DNA of 7,391 bases from Alistipes sp. (lineage in GTDB: Bacteria > Bacteroidota > Bacteroidia > Bacteroidales > Rikenellaceae), in contig JAFOYS010000297.1 of NCBI GenBank assembly GCA_017391435.1, positions 1 to 7,391 on the forward strand, written 5' to 3'. The position numbers and the translations under genes were made by a program. Under the pieces are notes generated by a model that was not told the origin of the DNA, did no database searches, and saw only the letters and a program-made list of their open reading frames with translations. How positions within the stretch are numbered: the first letter of the stretch is position 1; each line of letters begins with the position of its first letter. This document shows, in pieces, positions 1 to 5,104 of the stretch.

Positions 1-1643
1 ATTGTCGGCACAGATGGTACACGGGCCTCAAAATAACTCTTATTCCACATTCCTCTACGGCGCCACTCTGGCTCAAATGTACGGCGGATATCGTCTGATA
101 TCTGCGTCATAATAAGATCTGTAAGGTCGCGCGAGAGGAATCTCTTTGCTCCGCCCTCAAACTTTCCTTTATTAAACTTTGTATAGTATATACCCAGCGT
201 ACCGATAGTCGAGCTATTGTCTGTAATACCAGCATCGGTATGAAAAGCAAGCGACAAATCTACCGGAATACCAAGACCCTCCTGCTTTGGCAGACGAGCC
301 GAGCCTCCCATAAGCGCATTTACCCACTCACCACGACACTTATAATCATCGTTGTAGTCGTTGCAACCATTATGCTTGCTATAGACCACACTATCAAATC
401 CAGCCCACTGCAACCAATACCTTGCGGCTTCACAATAGCGAGGCATTCCACTTGTTATCGGAGTATAGTCACAGCCATCTACACGAAGCGAATCGCAGAC
501 CGTACGAGCGACATTACCATAACCTCCGCCGATTTTTACGGCATCAGCGGTAACAACATAATCAGCTGATGAACAAAGATTTGAAAGAGTTACTACAACC
601 TTTTCTTCAGTTGAAGTAAAATGATAGGTACCAAGGTAGATCCAAGTGCCACCACCTATACGCTGATTGACCCTAACACGGCTCACACCGCCTGCGTGAT
701 AGATAGTATACAACGCGCCATCAAGGCTATTTGGCAGCGACTTATAACTCACATAGACGGCATAATCTCCAGCCTTTTCAAAATTTGCACTCCACCTTGC
801 CACGCTCTGCTTTGCAGAGTCAGAGGTCGTCTGCACTACTCGACAAGAGCCATCCTTAAAGGGATTTTCACCCGACAGGTAGTTTACCTTTTTATGTGCA
901 AAACCCTCACCCGCAGAGGCCCAAGAGTAGAGCCCGTTAGTCTCACTATAACCACCGCCATCGTTATCCACAACAATCTCAGCACTCTGAAAGTCTCGCT
1001 CACGCGGAAGCATTACCGTAGCACCAGCAGACTCAAGCATCGGCACCAAATATGGAAGCACATAGCTCTGTGTATAGAGATCCTCAACCGTCTGCCAAAG
1101 CAGAGATCGCTGCCAGCGCCACTCGTTTGTCTTTACATCAAAGTAGCGACCGTGGCTCTGCCACATAGCTATATGTCTATCATTCAATCCCTTAGTAATC
1201 TTAAATGGTCGCTCAGGGCGTACTAACTGACCACCCTCAGAGTCGTTGGTAAATGGCACAACCCTCTTTGCTGCCTTACGATATCCAAGCGGGATGTAGT
1301 ACGAGAGTGGGTGGCCATCAGAGAGTATTTCAATCTGCTTACCGCGCAACTTTGCAGGCAAATTTTGACGCACAGAGTCGCACATAGCCCTCAAATTATC
1401 CTCGCGCACGGGATAGTACGACAGAGCTACAGATGTCGTTATTCTAACCTTATTACCCTTAACCGTTACAGATGTAACCTTTGCCGTAGCACCCTTAACC
1501 TCACGCTGAAGAATACGCGTAAGGGTCTGGGATATAGCACTTTTCTGCTCCTCGGTCACAACACGCTTTGGTGCAGCAGAGCTCTCTACACAGAGGTTTA
1601 GCAACAGAAGAAATATAGATATTTTTAGTAAAAACTGTTTCAT
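1..1643 (-). CDS. Exported N-acetylmuramoyl-L-alanine amidase-like protein with inserted golvesin/Xly-type binding domain (3' end outside window)
   Basis: Probable zinc amidase that cleaves the muramoyl-L-alanine bond of peptidoglycan outside the cytoplasm; homologues are often labelled 'xanthan lyase'. 547 codons are visible, open to the window edge. Residues 1-24 form a signal peptide (Lys2, hydrophobic 4-18, SSAA before PKR); Cys18 has no good lipobox. Residues 30-125 form a small N-terminal domain with an SYYPVRE segment. The amidase fold begins near 150: SHG (His164) is the likely first zinc ligand, Glu187 in VEDLYTQ the second, followed by the LESAGATVMLPRERD strand (203-217). Residues about 258-378 look like a golvesin/Xly carbohydrate-binding-type beta domain (KAGDYAVYVSY, GGGTWIYLGTYHF, ADAVKIGGG). 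The amidase then resumes, with LAFHTDAG giving His468 as the third ligand. The expected C-terminal catalytic Glu lies beyond the window. Four DSA/DSL/DSV tripeptides (89, 275, 384, 417) fit the Bacteroides O-glycosylation motif. Family assignment is by motif only; the substrate is inferred. Confidence 0.85.
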   Translation of the reverse strand, partial: MKQFLLKISIFLLLLNLCVESSAAPKRVVTEEQKSAISQTLTRILQREVKGATAKVTSVTVKGNKVRITTSVALSYYPVREDNLRAMCDSVRQNLPAKLRGKQIEILSDGHPLSYYIPLGYRKAAKRVVPFTNDSEGGQLVRPERPFKITKGLNDRHIAMWQSHGRYFDVKTNEWRWQRSLLWQTVEDLYTQSYVLPYLVPMLESAGATVMLPRERDFQSAEIVVDNDGGGYSETNGLYSWASAGEGFAHKKVNYLSGENPFKDGSCRVVQTTSDSAKQSVARWSANFEKAGDYAVYVSYKSLPNSLDGALYTIYHAGGVSRVRVNQRIGGGTWIYLGTYHFTSTEEKVVVTLSNLCSSADYVVTADAVKIGGGYGNVARTVCDSLRVDGCDYTPITSGMPRYCEAARYWLQWAGFDSVVYSKHNGCNDYNDDYKCRGEWVNALMGGSARLPKQEGLGIPVDLSLAFHTDAGITDNSSTIGTLGIYYTKFNKGKFEGGAKRFLSRDLTDLIMTQISDDIRRTFEPEWRRRGMWNKSYFEARVPSVPT

Positions 1644-1648
1644 AGTGA

Positions 1649-1681
1649 CAAAGATACGAAATAAAGGTATCTTTTCACAAA
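1649..1681 (-). promoter_or_regulatory. Bacteroidota-type promoter for the amidase gene
   Basis: On the minus strand TTTG (1681-1678) is followed after 21 bases by TATCTTTG (1656-1649). This matches the Bacteroides -33 TTTG and -7 TAnnTTTG consensus with slightly long spacing. The -7 box ends only five bases before the ATG at 1643, so the mRNA would have almost no leader. The -33 element sits in the T-tract of the preceding terminator. The match is seen in the sequence; promoter activity is inferred. Confidence 0.55.
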
Positions 1682-1708
1682 AAAAGAGGAGGTTTTTTAA
1701 ACCTCCTC
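1679..1708 (-). terminator. Rho-independent terminator of the permease-ispF-pepD unit
   Basis: On the minus strand a perfect 10-bp stem (1708-1699 pairing with 1695-1686, GAGGAGGTTT against AAACCTCCTC) closes a 3-base loop and is followed at once by seven T residues (1685-1679). It begins five bases after the pepD stop codon. This is the classic intrinsic terminator layout. The opposite strand has no T-run after the stem, so it acts on minus-strand transcripts. Confidence 0.9.
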
Positions 1709-1713
1709 ATCTA

Positions 1714-3156
1714 CTACTTTACTCGTTTGAGAACATCAATGAGTAACTTCCAGAATTTATCTACAGTATCAATCTCCAATCTCTCGTCAGGAGAGTGAAC
1801 GCCTCTTAATGTTGGACCAAAAGAGACCATCTCAAGGTGTGAATACTTCTCAAGGAACAGACCGCACTCAAGGCCAGCGTGTATAGCACGAACCTTTGGC
1901 TCAGTGCCAAAGAGACTCTTATAACTCTCAATAGTACAACTTAAAAGCGAAGAGTTTGGATCTGGAGTCCAACCTGGATAACCATCTGAGTGAACAACAG
2001 TTGCCCCAGCCATTGCAAGCACTGCTTCAATACTGTGCATAGCATTTTTCTTTGACAACTCAACACTTGAACGCTGCGAGGTTGTAACAACAATCTGACC
2101 ATCAACAAACTTTACTGAAGCGGTATTTGTAGAGGTCTCTACAAGGCCCTTCATTGTCTGCGACATTGCCAGCACGCCATTAGGCAGACCAACAATAGCA
2201 GAGAGCAGTGAAGATTGTGCATCACTGTCAACTACAGGCTGAACAGCCGCCTGACCTAAAGTAATTTTGAGTTCTGGCTCTGTAACTGCATACAACGCCT
2301 TAACATCTGAAACATATTTTGCCAAAGATGTCTCAAAGAGCAGCGCGGTATGCTCTGGAACAGCAACAACAGCATACGCCTCACGAGGAATGGCATTACG
2401 CAGATTACCACCATCAAACATACCAAGGCGGATACCAAATCGCTCGGCATCGTAGAGGAAGTATGCCAAAATCTTATTGGCATTACCAAGTCCTTTATCA
2501 ATATCATCTCCAGAGTGGCCACCCTTAAGACCAGAGACACCTACACGGTAGTACTCATAACCCGCAGGCAGAGTCTCTACAGAGTAATCAAAATAGCCTA
2601 AAGTATCAACTCCGCCAGCGCAACCGATAAAGATTTCGCCCTCGTCCTCAGAGTCCAGATTTATAAGATACTTACCCGTAAGCATACCCTCTCCCAAGTT
2701 GAACGCACCTGTGAGGCCGGTCTCCTCGTCTACAGTAAAGAGAGCCTCTATTGCGCCGTGCTCAACATTTGGGTCAATAAGCACCGCCAGGGCTGCAGCC
2801 ATACCAATACCGCAATCGGCACCAAGAGTTGTACCCTCGGCCTTTACCCAGCCATCAACAATCTTTGTACGGATTGGGTCAGTTTCAAAATTGTGTACAG
2901 TATCAGAGTTCTTCTCGCACACCATATCCATATGCGACTGCAGAATAACAGTTGGCAGAGCCTCATAGCCAGCTGTTGCACCCTTACGGATGACAACATT
3001 GCCAATCTGATCACGCTCAGCGTCAAGGTTATACCTCTTTGCAAAATCAAGGAGGTACTCAATAATCTTCTCCTCGCGTTTTGACGGGCGAGGAACTGCT
3101 GTAATCTGGTCAAAAATCTCCCAGACCAACTTTGGTTGTAAATCTCTAATTGTCAT
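1714..3156 (-). CDS. pepD: Cytosolic aminoacyl-histidine dipeptidase / nonspecific dipeptidase, M20 family
   Basis: Zinc metallopeptidase that hydrolyses a range of Xaa-Xaa dipeptides, including Xaa-His, in the cytoplasm to recycle amino acids. It is 480 residues, the usual length for PepD, with no signal peptide. Metal and catalytic residues are in the family order: His75 and catalytic Asp77 in SHMD, bridging Asp114 in GADCG, catalytic Glu144 and ligand Glu145 in DEETG, Asp168 in NLDSE, and His454 in RGVHSPDE near the C-terminus. KGGHSGDD (His214) and RNAIPREA (253-260) belong to the lid/dimerisation domain, roughly 190-390. HAGLECG (426-432) is also typical. The ATG start gives the normal N-terminus (LQPKLVWEIFDQI) and lies two bases after the ispF stop, preceded only by a weak AAGAGA. 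It is the last gene of the unit, with a terminator right behind it. All key residues are intact, so it should be active. Confidence 0.96.
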   Translation of the reverse strand: MTIRDLQPKLVWEIFDQITAVPRPSKREEKIIEYLLDFAKRYNLDAERDQIGNVVIRKGATAGYEALPTVILQSHMDMVCEKNSDTVHNFETDPIRTKIVDGWVKAEGTTLGADCGIGMAAALAVLIDPNVEHGAIEALFTVDEETGLTGAFNLGEGMLTGKYLINLDSEDEGEIFIGCAGGVDTLGYFDYSVETLPAGYEYYRVGVSGLKGGHSGDDIDKGLGNANKILAYFLYDAERFGIRLGMFDGGNLRNAIPREAYAVVAVPEHTALLFETSLAKYVSDVKALYAVTEPELKITLGQAAVQPVVDSDAQSSLLSAIVGLPNGVLAMSQTMKGLVETSTNTASVKFVDGQIVVTTSQRSSVELSKKNAMHSIEAVLAMAGATVVHSDGYPGWTPDPNSSLLSCTIESYKSLFGTEPKVRAIHAGLECGLFLEKYSHLEMVSFGPTLRGVHSPDERLEIDTVDKFWKLLIDVLKRVK

Positions 3157-3158
3157 AT

Positions 3159-3638
3159 CTATCTCTTATAAATTAATGCCACAGCCGTTGCAGAGACACC
3201 CTTCTCCTCTCCCTCAAAGCCCAAATGCTCTGTTGTAGTAGCCTTGACAGAGACACAATCACTATCAATACCTATACAAGCAGCAATGCGCTCACGCATT
3301 GCATCAATATATGGGCGAAGTTTTGGTCGCTGCATAGCAATAGTCATATCAACATTACCAACACCGTAACCATTCTCTGCGAGCAGAAGCACCACTCGCT
3401 CAAGTAGTTTTGTCGAATCTATACCCTTAAACTCATCAGAGCTATCTGGAAAGTGCTTGCCAATATCTCCCAGAGCAGCAGCACCCAACAGCGCATCACA
3501 CAGCGCGTGAATCAGCACATCGCCATCAGAGTGGGCAATACAGCCCTTTGTATGGGGAATCTCTACCCCACCAAGCACCAATCGAAGACCCTCGCCAAGG
3601 GCGTGAACATCATATCCGTGACCAATCCTAAAATTCAT
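3159..3638 (-). CDS. ispF: 2-C-methyl-D-erythritol 2,4-cyclodiphosphate synthase
   Basis: Fifth enzyme of the MEP (non-mevalonate) isoprenoid pathway. It cyclises CDP-methylerythritol 2-phosphate to methylerythritol 2,4-cyclodiphosphate with release of CMP, as a cytoplasmic homotrimer with active sites between subunits. The 159-residue product matches the usual family length. The zinc ligands are Asp10 and His12 in RIGHGYDVH and His44 in AHSDGDVLIHALCDALLGA; the GDIGKHFPD loop (57-65) and the C-terminal KATTTEHLGFEGEEKG segment are intact. I chose the ATG at 3638 because MNFRIGHGYDVH is the standard N-terminus. A GTG at 3716 would add 26 unrelated residues lying inside the upstream permease gene. 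The start is one base after the permease stop, with no Shine-Dalgarno-like sequence, which suggests translational coupling. pepD follows after two bases. No other MEP gene is in the window. Confidence 0.97.
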   Translation of the reverse strand: MNFRIGHGYDVHALGEGLRLVLGGVEIPHTKGCIAHSDGDVLIHALCDALLGAAALGDIGKHFPDSSDEFKGIDSTKLLERVVLLLAENGYGVGNVDMTIAMQRPKLRPYIDAMRERIAACIGIDSDCVSVKATTTEHLGFEGEEKGVSATAVALIYKR

Positions 3639-3639
3639 A

Positions 3640-4932
3640 CTATATAAATATATATTTGAGTACAAAGAGCGCTGCAAGAATATACATTGCTGGTGTAAGC
3701 TTACTAAACTTACCACAAATCATATTCATCAGCACATATGAAATCATACCGAGCAGAATGCCGTTTGAAATTGAGTATGACAGCGGCATCATCACAATGC
3801 AAACGAATGCCGGAATAGCCTCTGAGAAGTCATCAAACGGAATATTTATAATAGGCTCCATCATCAACAGACCCACAATAATAAGTGCTGGCGCAGTCGC
3901 AGCAGCAGGTATAGAGAGGAAGAGTGGCGAGAAGAAGAGCGCCACGGCAAAACAGAGAGCCACAGAGAATGCAGTAAGGCCCGAGCGACCTCCCTGAGCA
4001 ACACCCGCAGCACTCTCAACATATGTTGTAGTTGTCGATGTGCCGAGCATAGCGCCGACGGTAGTAGCTATAGCATCTGCCATAAAGGCCTGCTTAAGAC
4101 GGTGGATATTTCCCTTATCATCAACCATATGCGACTTTGTACACACTCCAATAAGCGTACCTACAGTATCAAACATATCGATAAAGAAGAAGGTGAAGAC
4201 AATTATCACCATATCCATCGTAAAGATATTCTTAAAGTCAAACTGGCAGAAGATAGAACTGATAGACTCCGGCTTTGAGAGCACACCTCTAAACTCTGTA
4301 ACACCCATCGGAATACCAATAAGCATTGTGATAAGGATTCCGATAAGTATTGCACCAGGAACATTACGCATATACATAAAGCCTGTAATAAGCAGGCCTA
4401 TAAGGGCGAGTAGTGCAGAGCCAGAGGTGATATCACCAAGGGCAACAAGTGTAGCTTCGTTATTTACAATAACACCGGCACTATTAAAACCTATAAATGC
4501 GATAAAGAGTCCGATACCTACACCAATGGCCTTGCGAAGATTGAGCGGTATTGCCTCAACAATCTTTTCGCGGACATTTGTAATTGTGAGGAGTATAAAA
4601 ATCAGTCCCTCAATAAGCACTGCAGTCAAAGCAAACTGCCAGCTATATCCCATACCAAGACATACGCTATAGACAAAAAAGGCATTCAGACCCATTCCTG
4701 GAGCGAGTCCAAAAGGGAGTTTCCCTAAAAATGCCATTGCCAGGCAGCCAACAATTGCAGCAAGGGCAGTAGCTGTAAAGACTGCGCCACTCGACATACC
4801 ATCAAGCAGGCTAAACATCGAAGGATTTACTGCAAGGATATAAGACATTGTAAGGAATGTTGTAATTCCCGCAAAAATCTCCTTTTTGACCGTGGTTTGA
4901 GTAGGGTCAAATCCAAATAATCTATTGAGCAT
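3640..4932 (-). CDS. NCS2-family purine permease (AzgA/PbuG-type guanine/hypoxanthine transporter)
   Basis: Inner-membrane nucleobase:cation symporter-2 protein of the AzgA-like branch, whose characterised members import hypoxanthine, guanine or adenine with protons. The 430 residues are almost wholly hydrophobic, fitting a many-helix transporter (roughly 12-14 segments). Family signatures are FGFDPTQTTVKKEIFAGITTFLTMSYILAVNP (6-37), the GLAPGMGLNAFF half-helix motif (75-86), LRKAIGVGIGLFIAFIGF (132-149), FFFIDMFDTVGTLIGV (248-263), and GTSTTTTYVESAAGVAQGGRSGLTA (297-321). The last two are in the substrate-site region of AzgA homologues. The ATG start gives the typical short cytoplasmic N-terminus. 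It is first in the unit, with a near-consensus promoter upstream and ispF one base downstream of its TAG. The precise substrate (hypoxanthine/guanine versus adenine) cannot be set from sequence alone, so I give no symbol. No purine riboswitch is visible; the leader predicted from the promoter is only about 30 bases. Confidence 0.93.
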   Translation of the reverse strand: MLNRLFGFDPTQTTVKKEIFAGITTFLTMSYILAVNPSMFSLLDGMSSGAVFTATALAAIVGCLAMAFLGKLPFGLAPGMGLNAFFVYSVCLGMGYSWQFALTAVLIEGLIFILLTITNVREKIVEAIPLNLRKAIGVGIGLFIAFIGFNSAGVIVNNEATLVALGDITSGSALLALIGLLITGFMYMRNVPGAILIGILITMLIGIPMGVTEFRGVLSKPESISSIFCQFDFKNIFTMDMVIIVFTFFFIDMFDTVGTLIGVCTKSHMVDDKGNIHRLKQAFMADAIATTVGAMLGTSTTTTYVESAAGVAQGGRSGLTAFSVALCFAVALFFSPLFLSIPAAATAPALIIVGLLMMEPIINIPFDDFSEAIPAFVCIVMMPLSYSISNGILLGMISYVLMNMICGKFSKLTPAMYILAALFVLKYIFI

Positions 4933-4966
4933 TATCTACTTTAGTTTATAGCCGTTTAAATCTACG

Positions 4967-4998
4967 CAAATATAACAATAAGAATATGAAATAGCAAA
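4967..4998 (-). promoter_or_regulatory. Bacteroidota-type promoter for the permease-ispF-pepD unit
   Basis: On the minus strand TTTG (4998-4995), a 20-base spacer and TATATTTG (4974-4967) match the Bacteroides -33 TTTG and -7 TAnnTTTG elements with good spacing. Transcription would start near 4960, leaving an AT-rich leader of roughly 28 bases before the ATG at 4932. That is too short for a known purine riboswitch. The match is seen directly; the start site is inferred. Confidence 0.7.
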
Positions 4999-5017
4999 TA
5001 GATAACAGACAATCTAT
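4998..5017. repeat. Short inverted repeat abutting the permease promoter
   Basis: ATAGAT (4998-5003) and ATCTAT (5012-5017) are perfect inverted six-base arms around an eight-base spacer. They lie immediately upstream of, and touch by one base, the -33 element. The size and placement would fit an operator or activator site. Six-base AT-rich arms arise easily by chance, and I recognise no known regulator's site. No T-run follows, so it is not a terminator. Confidence 0.3.
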
Positions 5018-5040
5018 AGCCACAAGCCCTTTACGCGCTC

Positions 5041-5085
5041 TAAACAAAACAAAAGAGGTTACCCAACTTCGGAAGGGCAACCTCT
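5041..5085 (-). terminator. Rho-independent terminator of the phosphoesterase gene
   Basis: On the minus strand AGAGGTT (5085-5079) pairs with AACCTCT (5060-5054). One mismatch and three more G-C pairs (5077-5075 with 5064-5062) follow, then a small apical hairpin of C-G plus mismatches. The stem is followed by a T-rich run, TTTTGTTTTGTTT (5053-5041). It starts 19 bases after the phosphoesterase stop at 5105. The other strand has no T-run directly after the stem, so the minus orientation is clear. Confidence 0.85.
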
Positions 5086-5104
5086 ATTTAGAGTCTAAAA
5101 AAGT

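Noticed and set aside
240..569. A 109-codon plus-strand open frame with a hydrophobic stretch that resembles a membrane protein.
   Set aside because: It is the complement of the amidase coding sequence, including its FHTDAG region; nothing independent supports it.
621..1226. A 201-codon open frame on the plus strand.
   Set aside because: It is wholly antisense to the amidase gene, which has a signal peptide and conserved motifs; the plus-strand translation shows no recognisable domain and no promoter or terminator.
3639..3716. A 26-residue N-terminal extension of IspF starting at a GTG at 3716.
   Set aside because: The extension lies within the permease coding sequence, resembles no part of IspF, and the ATG at 3638 gives the family's standard N-terminus and length.
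4040..4672. A 210-codon open frame on the plus strand.
   Set aside because: It is antisense to the purine permease. Its Ile/Ser/Pro-rich repetitive composition is what the complement of hydrophobic-helix codons produces, so it is a shadow.
4933..5053. A possible purine riboswitch or small RNA upstream of the permease.
   Set aside because: The promoter match leaves only about 28 bases of leader, and I see no three-way-junction pattern or further terminator in the interval.
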